Below are positions 38,952-47,855 of a stretch of 64,000 nt of DNA, piece after piece; position 1 is the stretch's first letter, and every line of letters begins with the position of its first letter. The stretch is from Acinetobacter chengduensis (lineage in GTDB: Bacteria > Pseudomonadota > Gammaproteobacteria > Pseudomonadales > Moraxellaceae). The DNA lies in NCBI RefSeq assembly GCF_003664645.1, contig NZ_RCHC01000011.1, positions 53,889 to 117,888 on the forward strand, in the 5' to 3' direction. The notes beneath the pieces were generated by a model that saw only the letters and a list, made by a program, of their open reading frames with translations, had not been told where the DNA came from and did not search any database. A program made the translations under genes and the position numbers.

Positions 38952-39740
38952 ATGATTAAATTGGCCGTTAATCTGTCCATGATTTTTACTGAAGTGCCAT
39001 TGCTTGAACGCTTTGCACTGGCACGTGCGCATGGCTTCGATCATATTGAAATCCAATTTCCATACGAGTTGAGCATTGAGCAAATTCAAACGCAACTGAC
39101 CGTATACGACTTAAAGCTATGTTTAATTAATGCACCTGCAGGCGACTTAATGACAGGTGGCAATGGCCTTGCGGGAGTTCCAGGCCAAGAAATTGAATTT
39201 CATCACGGGCTAGAAAAAGCCATCCGCTATGCCAAAGCCTTACAAGTACCTAGCATTAATATACTCGCTGGCAAACAACCCTTAGATGCAGATCTATTAC
39301 CCTGCTTAAAAACCTTAGCCACCAATTTAAAATTGGCATGCCACATGTGTACAGATCATGGTATTCAGCCTGTATTTGAAATGATTAATGGGACAGATAT
39401 GCCTCGCTTCTTGATACAAAATATTGCACAAGCACAAGAAATGTTAGAAGCAGTACGCCACCCTGCTTTAAAAATGCAATTTGACTGCTATCACATGGCC
39501 ATGATGGGTGAAAATTTACCGGAAAGCTTGCAAGAAAATATTGAGTCGATTGGTCATATTCAATTTGCAGACAACCCTGGTCGCCATGAACCAGATACAG
39601 GCAATATTGACTATGCAACCCTTTTTGATTGGCTCAAGTGCAGTGAATATAATGGATTCAGTGCAGCCGAATATCGCCCACAAAATTTGTCACAAAATTC
39701 TTTTGCGTGGAAAGACAAATACTTCTCATCAATAAACTGA
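38952..39740 (+). CDS. Hydroxypyruvate isomerase-like TIM-barrel protein (262 aa)
   Basis: Xylose-isomerase-like TIM barrel of the Hyi/OtnI type: KLAVNLSMIFTEVPLLERF at the N-terminus, INAPAGDLMTGGNGLAGVPG near residue 60, FEMINGTDMPRFLI near residue 140, MQFDCYHMAMM near 175 and QFADNPGRHEPDTGNIDY near 204. The metal-binding Glu/Asp/His/Glu pattern appears complete. Start ATG at 38952; an in-frame GTG lies nine bases earlier. It would convert hydroxypyruvate to tartronate semialdehyde, the substrate of the upstream dehydrogenase, if the Hyi assignment is right. Confidence 0.85.
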   Translation: MIKLAVNLSMIFTEVPLLERFALARAHGFDHIEIQFPYELSIEQIQTQLTVYDLKLCLINAPAGDLMTGGNGLAGVPGQEIEFHHGLEKAIRYAKALQVPSINILAGKQPLDADLLPCLKTLATNLKLACHMCTDHGIQPVFEMINGTDMPRFLIQNIAQAQEMLEAVRHPALKMQFDCYHMAMMGENLPESLQENIESIGHIQFADNPGRHEPDTGNIDYATLFDWLKCSEYNGFSAAEYRPQNLSQNSFAWKDKYFSSIN

Positions 39741-39758
39741 GTAGATCACGGTGTTGAT

Positions 39759-39787
39759 TTGAAATTCAACACCAAAACCGCTATATT
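39759..39787 (+). promoter_or_regulatory. Sigma-70-type promoter of rsfS
   Basis: TTGAAA (39759-39764), 17-base spacer, TATATT (39782-39787). The transcript would begin near 39794, so the open-frame ATG at 39793 is unlikely to be used and the ATG at 39823 is preferred. Confidence 0.6.
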
Positions 39788-39822
39788 AGATAATGAATAA
39801 TTGTCTGGAAACCATAACCCCC

Positions 39823-40221
39823 ATGAATTTAGAACCATCGCCCGGCGCTTCAAACTTTCAAGAACTTTCACTAAGTTCAAAAAAAGACGTACAAGCTTGC
39901 TTAGAAGTGGTACGTGAAGCTCTCGAAGATGTAAAAGCGAAAGAAATCGTCGAAATTGATGTTAGCGCAATCAGTAACGTTGCAGATGCAATCGTGATTG
40001 CATGCGGTACGTCAACACGTCATCTTAAGTCCCTTGCAAACAACGTTGCTGAAGAAGCACGTAAAGCTGGCTTCCGCCCGATTGGCGTTGAAGGCGAGCA
40101 TGATGCAGAGTGGATCTTAATTGACCTCGGCTTTGTCGTTGTTCATGTTATGCTACCTACAGCACGCAAATTCTATGATTTAGAAAGCTTATGGCGCACA
40201 GCACCTGATTCTGTGGCATAA
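39823..40221 (+). CDS. rsfS: Ribosomal silencing factor RsfS
   Basis: Binds ribosomal protein uL14 and blocks subunit joining under starvation. The family core starts near residue 20 (VREALEDVKAKEIVEIDV) and includes DAIVIACGTSTRHLKSLAN, GEHDAEWILIDLGFVVVHVM and the C-terminal RKFYDLESLW motif. The 132-residue product has an N-terminal extension of about 20 residues compared with the 105-residue enterobacterial protein. Start choice rests on the promoter. A perfect terminator follows. Confidence 0.93.
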   Translation: MNLEPSPGASNFQELSLSSKKDVQACLEVVREALEDVKAKEIVEIDVSAISNVADAIVIACGTSTRHLKSLANNVAEEARKAGFRPIGVEGEHDAEWILIDLGFVVVHVMLPTARKFYDLESLWRTAPDSVA

Positions 40222-40233
40222 AATCTTATCAAT

Positions 40234-40261
40234 AAAAAAGCGGTCTATAGACCGCTTTTTT
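40234..40261. terminator. Bidirectional terminator
   Basis: Perfect self-complementary AAAAAAGCGGTCTA / TAGACCGCTTTTTT between rsfS (plus) and the small gene at 40276-40527 (minus); it can serve both. Confidence 0.93.
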
Positions 40262-40275
40262 ATTGCCTGAAATAT

Positions 40276-40527
40276 TTACCAATCGCGCTGTTCTAAACTC
40301 GTCAAAGCCCGCAACATTTGACGCATAATATGGCGACGGCAATGCTTTAAATCATCTGTTTCACAAACATCATTTAAAAAGTGATTCAATGCATATACGG
40401 GTTGATCGCTGTAACGTTGTTCCCAAAGACTCAAAGCATCTTCTAAAGCCGCACTGCTGATATAAGGCTCTAAACTACTCGCAATTGCAGATCTGCGGTT
40501 TTCAATATTTAATCGTTCTGTACTCAT
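40276..40527 (-). CDS. Small hypothetical helical protein (83 aa)
   Basis: I do not recognise a family. The product is soluble, rich in Glu/Arg/Leu and predicted helical, with YISSAALEDALSLWEQRY in the middle and CRRHIMRQMLRALTSLEQRDW at the end; two Cys residues at about 54 and 61. ATG start with AGAGGGACG upstream is a good ribosome-binding site. It shares the terminator at 40234-40261 and is upstream-isolated. The protein looks real because the frame, codon use and start signal agree. Confidence 0.65.
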   Translation of the reverse strand: MSTERLNIENRRSAIASSLEPYISSAALEDALSLWEQRYSDQPVYALNHFLNDVCETDDLKHCRRHIMRQMLRALTSLEQRDW

Positions 40528-40766
40528 AGCGTCCCTCTGCTCAAATCAATCAACATGCCTTTCACTACGGTTATAAACTGCTTATTGATGATCGTTTTGC
40601 AAGAAAAATGCCAACAATATAAAACACAGCAATCATCAGGCTTTGCCTACATCACTCCCCTCACTTGCCTACAAAAATTGTCACCTTACGACCAGTTTTA
40701 GAGAATAATTTCTCAATCTGTAGCATTTTTTGCGCAGTACAGCATGGCCATTTTTTTCATTTTTCA

Positions 40767-40791
40767 TAAAAAAACCGCCCGAAGGCGGTTT
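40767..40791 (-). terminator. Terminator of the pnt operon
   Basis: On the minus strand AAACCGCC / GGCGGTTT stem with a 4-base TTCG-type loop and a T-run, 20 bases past the pntB stop. Confidence 0.93.
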
Positions 40792-40810
40792 CTCATCAGA
40801 GGCTTGAGTC

Positions 40811-42265
40811 TTAGTGACCGCCGCCGTTGATTGCTTTTGTCATATCTTCTACAACTTTCTTCGCATCACCAAAGATCATCATCGTCTTGTCGTTATAGAA
40901 CAAGTCGTTGTCTAGGCCTGCATAACCTGTCGCCATAGAACGTTTGATCACCATGATCGTACGTGCTTTATGTGCTTCAAGAATTGGCATACCATAAATT
41001 GGCGATGTTGGATCATCTTTCGCTGCAGGGTTTACAACGTCATTCGCACCAATCACCAGTACAACGTCTGTTGCTGGGAAGTCTGAGTTGATTTCATCCA
41101 TCTCTAAGATGTCTTCATAAGCAACGTCTGCTTCAGCTAAAAGTACGTTCATGTGACCCGGCATACGACCCGCCACTGGGTGAATCGCAAAACGAACAGT
41201 TACACCTTGTTCTTTTAAGATTTCACACAACTCTTTCACTGCGTTTTGTGCACGGCCTTGTGCCATACCATAACCAGGTACAATCACAACGCTGTCTGCA
41301 TTTGACATTAAGAAGCCAGCATCGTCTGCAGAACCTGAACGGTAGTTACGTTGAACTTGCTCACCTTTGTCTGCAGATGCAACTGCAGCACCACCCATTG
41401 CACCACCAAACAAAACGTTGATGATTGAACGGTTCATGGCTTTACACATAATGTAAGACAGAATCGCACCAGATGAACCTACCAGTGAACCCGCAACAAT
41501 CAGCATGTTGTTTTCAAGTGTGAAACCAATACCTGCTGCAGCCCAACCCGAGAAAGAGTTCAATAGCGATACCACAACTGGCATATCGCCACCACCCACT
41601 GGTGCAATCCACACCCAACCAAATGCAAGTGCAAGTGCAGTCATTGCCCAGAATGCATTCATGTTACCAGTCGTGAAGAAGTAAACACCGCATGCCAACA
41701 TTGCAATAAACAACAATGCTTGCACAGGTTTGACCCAACCACCTGAAATGGTTTTTGCCCACTTTTTAGCTGCCAATTTACCGTAAGCAAATACAGATGC
41801 AGTAAAGGTAATCGCACCCACAAAACAGCCCACAAACAATTCAAATAAATGAACACTGCTCATGTGCGCATGTTGTACGCCTGCTGCTGTTAAAGCTGCT
41901 TCATTTTGGGCAAATAGTGCAGTTAACTGGTTATTATGTAAAATTGCTGCAATCGCAATGAGTACTGCTGCTAAACCCACCAATGAGTGCATTAAAGCTA
42001 CAGTTTCTGGCATTTGCGTCATAGGTACCGTACGTGCACGAGCAATACCCACGACCGCGCCAAGCACCATTGCACCGCCAATCATCCAAACAACAGGATG
42101 ATCTGCAACAAAGAATGTAGTGATTACAGCGATCGCCATAGCGATCATACCGTAGCGGTTACCCGCAATCGCAGTTTTCGGACCCGAAAGACCACGTAAA
42201 GTTAAGATAAAAAGGACTGCACCAACAAGGTAGAACCAATCCGCATATTCTTTAATGAATTCCAT
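40811..42265 (-). CDS. pntB: NAD(P) transhydrogenase subunit beta
   Basis: Proton-translocating transhydrogenase: membrane domain II part plus NADP(H)-binding domain III. 484 residues: about nine hydrophobic helices in the first 290 residues, then the dIII Rossmann fold with IVPGYGMAQGRAQNAVKEL near residue 328, HPVAGRMPGHMNVLLAEA near 365 and VIGANDVVNPAAKDDP near 408. ATG start three bases past the pntA2 stop. Confidence 0.97.
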   Translation of the reverse strand: MEFIKEYADWFYLVGAVLFILTLRGLSGPKTAIAGNRYGMIAMAIAVITTFFVADHPVVWMIGGAMVLGAVVGIARARTVPMTQMPETVALMHSLVGLAAVLIAIAAILHNNQLTALFAQNEAALTAAGVQHAHMSSVHLFELFVGCFVGAITFTASVFAYGKLAAKKWAKTISGGWVKPVQALLFIAMLACGVYFFTTGNMNAFWAMTALALAFGWVWIAPVGGGDMPVVVSLLNSFSGWAAAGIGFTLENNMLIVAGSLVGSSGAILSYIMCKAMNRSIINVLFGGAMGGAAVASADKGEQVQRNYRSGSADDAGFLMSNADSVVIVPGYGMAQGRAQNAVKELCEILKEQGVTVRFAIHPVAGRMPGHMNVLLAEADVAYEDILEMDEINSDFPATDVVLVIGANDVVNPAAKDDPTSPIYGMPILEAHKARTIMVIKRSMATGYAGLDNDLFYNDKTMMIFGDAKKVVEDMTKAINGGGH

Positions 42266-42268
42266 GGA

Positions 42269-42589
42269 TTAGCCCTCTTTTTTCTTTTGTTTTGGCTTAA
42301 ACATTTCGAGCATGCGCGCTGTTACAGCGAAGCCACCAAAAATGTTAATACTTGCCAAAAATACTGCTATTGCACCCAATACGCTCACTACGTTCACGCT
42401 TTGGAATTGTACGCTTGCTTCTAATACACCCGGAATACCCACGGTTTGTAGCATTGCACCTACAATAATAATTGAAGACAACGCATTAGTTACCGCCATT
42501 AAAGGCGTGTGTAAAGCTGGCGTTACACCCCAAACCACGTAGTAACCTACGAAGATAGCGAGGACAAAAATCGTAATCGTTTCAACCAT
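42269..42589 (-). CDS. pntA2: NAD(P) transhydrogenase subunit alpha part 2
   Basis: 106 residues with three to four membrane helices ([53 protein letters not shown]), which is the C-terminal membrane part of enterobacterial PntA as a separate protein. It ends with a Lys-rich tail ([10 protein letters not shown]). The three-gene split arrangement pntA1-pntA2-pntB is common outside enterobacteria. Confidence 0.95.
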   Translation of the reverse strand: MVETITIFVLAIFVGYYVVWGVTPALHTPLMAVTNALSSIIIVGAMLQTVGIPGVLEASVQFQSVNVVSVLGAIAVFLASINIFGGFAVTARMLEMFKPKQKKKEG

Positions 42590-42600
42590 GACAAGTCTCC

Positions 42601-43728
42601 TTAGCCGCGCTTCAACAGCACTTGACCGCTGTGAGTGACCAATAGGGCTTTTTGAATTTCTTCTTCTGGGTTAATTGCGAAGTTTTTCTCAGCATCAAAT
42701 AATGTGTCTAAGAAATTCAAAACGTTGCGTGCATACAGTGCCGAAGCTTCAGTCGAAACTGTAGAAGGAATATTTGGAATGCCTAAGATTTTTACACCGT
42801 TAGCAGTCATCACATTTTCACCGCACACAGAACCTTCAACGTTACCGCCAGTTTCAACCGCCATATCTAAGATGATTGAACCTGGTTTCATTTTGGCAAC
42901 AGTTTCTGCTTTGATTAAACGTGGTGCATCACGGCCTGGTAATAAGGCTGTGGTAATCACAATGTCAGCATTCGATACCGCTTTATCGACAATAATCGCT
43001 TGATCACGGATGTATTCTTCACCCGGCATCCAGCCATAACCATTTTTAGCTGCATCTGCTGCTTTTTGCTGTTCTTCTGGCGACATTGGTACGTCTAACC
43101 ATTTACCGCCCAGTGATTCCACTTGATCACGCGCAGTTGGACGTAAGTCGGTTGCTTCTACAACTGCACCTAAGCGTTTTGCTGTTGCAATCGCTTGCAA
43201 GCCCGCAACACCCACACCCATAATCACTACACGTGCAGGTTTAACTGTACCTGCAGCTGTCATCAGCATTGGGAACATACGTTGATATTCAGCAGCAGCT
43301 AACAATACAGATTTATAACCTGACAAGTTGGCTTGAGATGAAAGCACGTCCATGTTTTGCGCACGAGATAAAGTACGTGGCAATAGTTCCAACGCAAATG
43401 CAGACACTTGCTGGGTAGCAAATTGGTCCAACTCCGAATTACGGTATGGGTCAAACATTGCAATGACTGCGGTATTTGGCGCAAGCTTTTGAATTTCGTC
43501 ACCCTTCGGCGCACGTACTTTCAAAATAATTTGACTGCCAGTATAGGCATCATCTGTAATTTTGGCACCAACCTGTTCATAGGCACTATCGATGTAAGCA
43601 GCGTTTACACCTGCTCCACGTTCAATAACGACATTATGACCAGCGCTGATCAACTTCTTTACTGTCTCTGGCGTCGCAGCGACGCGATGTTCACCGACGA
43701 CAGTTTCGGCTGGAATTCCGATCTGCAT
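42601..43728 (-). CDS. pntA1: NAD(P) transhydrogenase subunit alpha part 1
   Basis: Soluble NAD(H)-binding domain I, 375 residues: [21 protein letters not shown] at the N-terminus, [20 protein letters not shown] near 127, and the Rossmann motif [21 protein letters not shown] near 168. Lacks the membrane part, which is the next gene. First gene of the operon; GAGGAA precedes the ATG. The upstream leader holds a small hairpin at 43762-43777. Confidence 0.96.
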   Translation of the reverse strand: MQIGIPAETVVGEHRVAATPETVKKLISAGHNVVIERGAGVNAAYIDSAYEQVGAKITDDAYTGSQIILKVRAPKGDEIQKLAPNTAVIAMFDPYRNSELDQFATQQVSAFALELLPRTLSRAQNMDVLSSQANLSGYKSVLLAAAEYQRMFPMLMTAAGTVKPARVVIMGVGVAGLQAIATAKRLGAVVEATDLRPTARDQVESLGGKWLDVPMSPEEQQKAADAAKNGYGWMPGEEYIRDQAIIVDKAVSNADIVITTALLPGRDAPRLIKAETVAKMKPGSIILDMAVETGGNVEGSVCGENVMTANGVKILGIPNIPSTVSTEASALYARNVLNFLDTLFDAEKNFAINPEEEIQKALLVTHSGQVLLKRG

Positions 43729-44614
43729 GAGCGTTCCTCAAGCTAATTTTTCTTAAGTAAACATCGTAAAAACGATGCTTCCCCTCAGGATGTTCTTTTG
43801 TTGAATTTTTGGATTCTAATGGAACTTTTTTAAATTACCACCCAATATTTAGTTAATAAATACCCATATTTTGAACTGATGATTCATAAAAAATATGATG
43901 CGATAAAGTAGTTATTCATTTTTATTTTTAATGGTATGAATATTATTTATACGAAAAATTGCTGTTTTTAAGTTTTATTAAGCCGATTTAAATCTAAACT
44001 TATTGCTTATTGGTCTAAATGACAAAAAAAAGCCTCGTTGATTTTTATATTTTAACTCCTCAAAGCCTTTAAGTACCTTATATAGCAACCCATTTAAAAG
44101 TTTCAAAAACAGCAGTTGACCCTAATGACAAATTTTATAATTTTTAAACTGGAATAAATTAACTAGTATTTTAAAGACTTGAGTCAATGCAACTCAGCTT
44201 AAGTTCTATTACGGAATTAGCCTGATCAGCACAGTTTATCCTTAAATTGTACCTTTTATGGCATTCGCCTTAAGTCTATACCTATCAATTTTTGCTAAAA
44301 AAATAATTTCTACGACATTTTGCACCATGATGAACCCAAACCAATCTACTCAATCCGAGTCTTTTATGCACTATATTTGTGCATTATTAAAAACTCTATG
44401 TATTTCAATGCTCAATCTCTTATTTTTAGGGCTATCGCATTAAATTTGAAACTTCACGCGATTCATCCACTCAGATTTTTTGTACCACAACTATGCTAAT
44501 TTCAAATTAAACATTCCATTTAGGTATGGCGCCCATTCATTTTTTGCATTTAATTTTTCTAGGCTGGCTTCTTATACTAGCCTCATATTCTCTACTCTCG
44601 GCCATTGCAACCCT
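43729..44614. other. Long non-coding stretch between pntA1 and the DMT transporter
   Basis: About 890 very AT-rich bases. It contains the pnt leader with the hairpin CATCGT / ACGATG (43762-43767 / 43772-43777) and must hold promoters for pnt (minus) and the transporter (plus). A 61-codon frame at 44258-44443 has no ribosome-binding site, no recognisable family and low-complexity composition, so I do not call it. Nothing else is supported. Confidence 0.5.
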
Positions 44615-45532
44615 ATGCCTAAGCTCAGTCTATCTCCTCGCCAAATAGGAGCGCTTTGTGCGATTTGTGCGGCCTTCTTATTTAGCACCAAAGCCATATT
44701 TATTAAGCAAGCCTATGCTCTATCCCCTTTAGTAGATGCCACCGTGTTAATGGCTCTACGTATGGGCAGTGCTTTGCCTTTTTTTCTCCTTATGTTGTGG
44801 TTCACCCGTCGCTCTTATGCGCATATCACTGGCCGTGATTGGGGGCTGCTGATTCTTGCAGGCTTACTAGGCTACTATTTTTCAAGCTGGTTAGATTTTA
44901 TGGGCCTGATGTATATCAGTGCTTCGCTAGAACGTATTATTTTGTTTTTATATCCAACGCTTACGGTCTTGGCATCCAGTGTTATTTATAAGCAAAAACT
45001 CAGTATCAAAACTTACCTTGCCATCTTGTTAAGTTACGGCGGGACTGTGCTAGTAATGTTACAAGAACAGTCTAATTCACCGCATGATGGTAATTTCTGG
45101 ATTGGTGCAAGTTTTGTTTTTGCCAGTGCCGTAGCCTTTGCATCGTATTTACTACTCACCCCCAAAATGATTAGCAAGTTTGGCTCATGGCATTTTAATG
45201 CTTTGGCTTTAAGCATCGCTTGCCTAGGCACGCTCACGCATTATTTTTTGTCTGTGCCCGCACCTATTCAACTGATTCAAAACCTCCCTATGGCTGTATG
45301 GGGTTATGGCATTGCGATTGGACTATTTGTGACAGTACTGCCCACTGTGCTGATGATGCAAAGTATTGTACGACTCGGCCCTGGCCACTCCGCCATGATT
45401 GCATCCATTGGCCCAATTTTAACAATTTTACTGGCAGTGGCTTTTTTAGATGAACATCTCAATACAATCCAATGGCTGGGCTGTTTGTTAAATATTGTGG
45501 GTGTACTGATGATCAGTTTATCCAAAAAATAA
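44615..45532 (+). CDS. DMT-superfamily EamA transporter (305 aa)
   Basis: Ten hydrophobic helices in two EamA repeats. The first repeat starts IGALCAICAAFLFSTKAIFIK with SASLERIILFLYPTLTVLAS near residue 110; the second repeat includes AFASYLLLTPKMI and GPGHSAMIASIGPILTILLAV near residue 260. Exporter of small metabolites or amino acids in the inner membrane; substrate not predictable. The open frame extends to 44480, but the added 45 residues are unlike the family and ATG at 44615 fits. No terminator is evident before the convergent soxR gene. Confidence 0.88.
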   Translation: MPKLSLSPRQIGALCAICAAFLFSTKAIFIKQAYALSPLVDATVLMALRMGSALPFFLLMLWFTRRSYAHITGRDWGLLILAGLLGYYFSSWLDFMGLMYISASLERIILFLYPTLTVLASSVIYKQKLSIKTYLAILLSYGGTVLVMLQEQSNSPHDGNFWIGASFVFASAVAFASYLLLTPKMISKFGSWHFNALALSIACLGTLTHYFLSVPAPIQLIQNLPMAVWGYGIAIGLFVTVLPTVLMMQSIVRLGPGHSAMIASIGPILTILLAVAFLDEHLNTIQWLGCLLNIVGVLMISLSKK

Positions 45533-45564
45533 TATCAATTTTCCAGCCATCACTGGGTAATCAT

Positions 45565-46071
45565 TCAAGCTATATTCATGGGCTCATCATCAGCTATAGA
45601 AGCTGTAAAATGATCTAAATGCATTAATACCTGCTGAAAATGTGCGCCTGCGGACTGCTGAGACAGTTGGTCATCTGGATTACGTAAGGGACATTGTTGC
45701 AAGGACAAACAGCCACAACCAATACATGAGCCCAGTTGCTGGCGTAATTGTAATAAATACGTAATCTGGGCATCTAATTGCTGTTGCCATTGTTGTGACA
45801 TCTTCTGCCAATCTGCTTTAGATGCTACTTGATGCTTTGGTAAAACCTCAAAAGCTTCATACACTTGCTGTAGACTAATACCCACTTGCTGGGCAATTTT
45901 AATAATCGCAATACGGCGGAGCATCGCACGTTGATAACGCCGTTGATTACCTATGGTTCTGGTACTCCAAATCAGATTTTTTTCTTCATAAAAACGTACC
46001 GTTGGCACACTCACACCACTACGTTCGGCAAGCTGACCAATACTGAGCCATTGTTGTATAGATTCTTGCAT
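45565..46071 (-). CDS. soxR: Redox-sensing transcriptional activator SoxR
   Basis: MerR-family regulator with a [2Fe-2S] cluster. N-terminal winged helix LSIGQLAERSGVSVPTVRFYEE, dimer helix, then the cluster ligands C116, C119, C121 and C127 in CIGCGCLSLQQC followed by PLRNPDD, the SoxR signature. 168 residues with a C-terminal extension of about 15 over E. coli. TTG at 46089 is in frame, but the ATG at 46071 is preferred because the former lies in the operator. It is divergent from a RidA-like gene and an MFS exporter, with the SoxR box between. In Acinetobacter and Pseudomonas SoxR usually controls efflux and detoxification genes rather than soxS; no soxS is present here. Confidence 0.95.
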   Translation of the reverse strand: MQESIQQWLSIGQLAERSGVSVPTVRFYEEKNLIWSTRTIGNQRRYQRAMLRRIAIIKIAQQVGISLQQVYEAFEVLPKHQVASKADWQKMSQQWQQQLDAQITYLLQLRQQLGSCIGCGCLSLQQCPLRNPDDQLSQQSAGAHFQQVLMHLDHFTASIADDEPMNIA

Positions 46072-46079
46072 ATTTGCGC

Positions 46080-46110
46080 TTGACCTCAAGTTAACTTGAG
46101 CTTTGATACT
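46080..46110 (+). promoter_or_regulatory. SoxR box and SoxR-activated promoter
   Basis: CCTCAAGTTAACTTGAGC (46084-46101) matches the SoxR operator consensus (CCTCAAGTTAACTTGAGG) in 17 of 18 positions. It sits in a 19-base spacer between TTGACC (46080-46085) and GATACT (46105-46110), the over-long spacing that makes such promoters depend on activator distortion. It points at the RidA-like gene; the soxR start is nine bases to the left, so self-control is probable. Confidence 0.93.
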
Positions 46111-46140
46111 AGCAAGACTTTAACTTTCAAGGAATTGATA

Positions 46141-46566
46141 ATGCAAAAAAATCCGTGCTCTATCATTCATCTGATGAACCCAAATACGCTGTATAATCCT
46201 ACTCCGTTTGCATATAGCCACGTTGCACAAATTCATGTGCATCAGCTAAGTCGAATTGTGCATATTGCTGGCCAAGGGGGCGAACAACATGACCAAACAT
46301 TGTCAGCTGACTTTGCATCACAACTCACTCAAGTGATGAAGAATGTACAATTGGCTTTACAGGCAGCAGATGCAACGCTGTACGATATTGCTATGTTACG
46401 GATCTTAGTGTGCCAATATGATCAACACACACATCAATTGATTATTCAGCACTTAAAAGCGCTATGGCAAGAACATGCATTGCCAGCCTGTACACTGATT
46501 CCCGTCCCCTGTTTGGCACTCCCCGACATGCAAATAGAAATTGAAGCCACGGCTTATTGCGCATAA
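46141..46566 (+). CDS. RidA/YjgF/YER057c/UK114-family protein, non-archetypal (141 aa)
   Basis: Rid fold: SRIVHIAGQGGEQ near residue 38, TQVMKNVQLALQAADATLYD near 64 and a C-terminal IEIEATAYCA strand. In archetypal RidA the imine-hydrolysing Arg sits in a PAR motif; here the matching place reads PACTLIPVPCLALPD with Cys117, so enamine/imine deaminase activity of the usual sort is unlikely. Start ATG at 46141 after AAGGA; the longer frame would begin inside the SoxR box. It is the first gene transcribed from the SoxR-activated promoter and is followed by an MFS exporter after 18 bases. Function under redox stress is unknown. Confidence 0.85.
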   Translation: MQKNPCSIIHLMNPNTLYNPTPFAYSHVAQIHVHQLSRIVHIAGQGGEQHDQTLSADFASQLTQVMKNVQLALQAADATLYDIAMLRILVCQYDQHTHQLIIQHLKALWQEHALPACTLIPVPCLALPDMQIEIEATAYCA

Positions 46567-46584
46567 ATAAAAGTAAGGAAACCT

Positions 46585-47778
46585 ATGAACCCGAATATTG
46601 ATATTAGCCAAAATAAAACCTTACTTTGGCTTATGGCAATTGCATGTGGTCTCTGTGCAGGTGCGAATTATTATTGTCAGCCTTTAATTGCTTCCATTCA
46701 ACAGAGCTTTCAAGTCCCTCAGTCGCAAGTAGCCCTCACGGTAACTTTTGCCCAAGTGTCCTATGCTTTGGGTTTACTGTTTATTGTTCCTTTGGGGGAT
46801 ATTGTCAATAAAAGCAAATTTATTCCGCTTTTAATGTTTGGCGCAGCTATTGGTCTGAGTATTTGTGCGCTTTCAAATAATTTAACTATGCTTTGGATTG
46901 GTACGATCATTACAGGTTTATTTTCTGTGGCCGCACAAGTGCTTATTCCATTAGTTACACTTGCTGTACGCCCTGAAAAAGTAGGACAAACGGTCGGCTT
47001 TTTGATGAGTGGCTTATTGGTGGGTATTTTACTTTCGACCAGTATGGCAGGGCTGTTATCTAATTTATGGCATTGGAATGTCATCTATATCGTCAGTGCT
47101 GTGCTCATGCTGATTCTCGCGGTGCTACTCAAACGCCAATTACCTGTGGTCAATACCAGTACCTTAGGTTATACGCAAATTTTTGCATCTATGGCACAGC
47201 TACTCCGTCAAGAGCGTCGTTTAGTGTTCCGCGCCTTAATTGGTGGCTGTGCGTTTGCATCAATGAGTATTTTATTTTCAACCATTGCCATGTTACTGAC
47301 AGCACCGCCCTTTTCACTTCCTGATGTCTGGGTCGGCATATTAACCTTGGTTGGGGTATTTGGTGCACTGTCAACTCAATGGATTGGGAAGTGGGCAGAT
47401 CGAGGCCATAATTTAGTACTGACTTGGGCGGGTTGCTGTATTTTGGCATTCAGCTGGGGACTGCTCTATTTGGGTGGTCAATCTCTTATCAGCTATGCTT
47501 TAGGCTATGCGATCATTAACCTCGGTTTAGCCATGGTGCATAGTTGCAACCAAAATGTAATTTTTAAACTTAACCCCAATGCCCGTTCACGCATCAACTC
47601 GATTTATATGACTTCGTACTTTATTGGGGGTGCAGCTGGCTCCGCTTTGGGCGTGTATGCATGGCACCATGGTGGCTGGCCTGCAGCCTGCCTAACAGGA
47701 TTTATTTTGGTCTGCGGTGCATCGCTTATGGCATTGTTGGATCAAATTTGGCAAAACAAACGCCTCAAGGCGAACTAA
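46585..47778 (+). CDS. MFS transporter, SoxR-regulated exporter (397 aa)
   Basis: Twelve hydrophobic helices. The first (LLWLMAIACGLCAGANYYCQP) is followed by the cytoplasmic loop motif VPLGDIVNKSKFIPL near residue 70, which is motif A of drug:H+ antiporters. The second half repeats with TQWIGKWADRGHNLVLTWAG near residue 255. Co-transcription with the RidA-like gene (18-base gap, AAGGAAACC ribosome site) puts it under SoxR, suggesting export of redox-cycling or toxic compounds. Substrate unknown. A hairpin at 47794-47828 follows. Confidence 0.9.
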   Translation: MNPNIDISQNKTLLWLMAIACGLCAGANYYCQPLIASIQQSFQVPQSQVALTVTFAQVSYALGLLFIVPLGDIVNKSKFIPLLMFGAAIGLSICALSNNLTMLWIGTIITGLFSVAAQVLIPLVTLAVRPEKVGQTVGFLMSGLLVGILLSTSMAGLLSNLWHWNVIYIVSAVLMLILAVLLKRQLPVVNTSTLGYTQIFASMAQLLRQERRLVFRALIGGCAFASMSILFSTIAMLLTAPPFSLPDVWVGILTLVGVFGALSTQWIGKWADRGHNLVLTWAGCCILAFSWGLLYLGGQSLISYALGYAIINLGLAMVHSCNQNVIFKLNPNARSRINSIYMTSYFIGGAAGSALGVYAWHHGGWPAACLTGFILVCGASLMALLDQIWQNKRLKAN

Positions 47779-47793
47779 GTTCAATTTCAATCA

Positions 47794-47828
47794 AACCAAA
47801 GCATGCTTTTTTAGCGTCTGCTTTGGTT
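47794..47828. terminator. Hairpin between the MFS gene and the HEPN gene
   Basis: 10-bp perfect stem AACCAAAGCA / TGCTTTGGTT with a 15-base loop; weak T-runs. Placed where transcripts from both sides end, so probably a shared terminator. Confidence 0.6.
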
Positions 47829-47855
47829 ATTTAGGCCTATAACTGTTGGAGTGTA

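Noticed and set aside
44258..44443. 61-codon plus-strand frame upstream of the DMT transporter
   Set aside because: No ribosome-binding site, no known family and AT-driven composition; the frame lies in a long non-coding region and could arise by chance.
44480..44614. 45-codon extension of the DMT transporter
   Set aside because: The first EamA helix begins after the ATG at 44615; the extension is unlike any family member.
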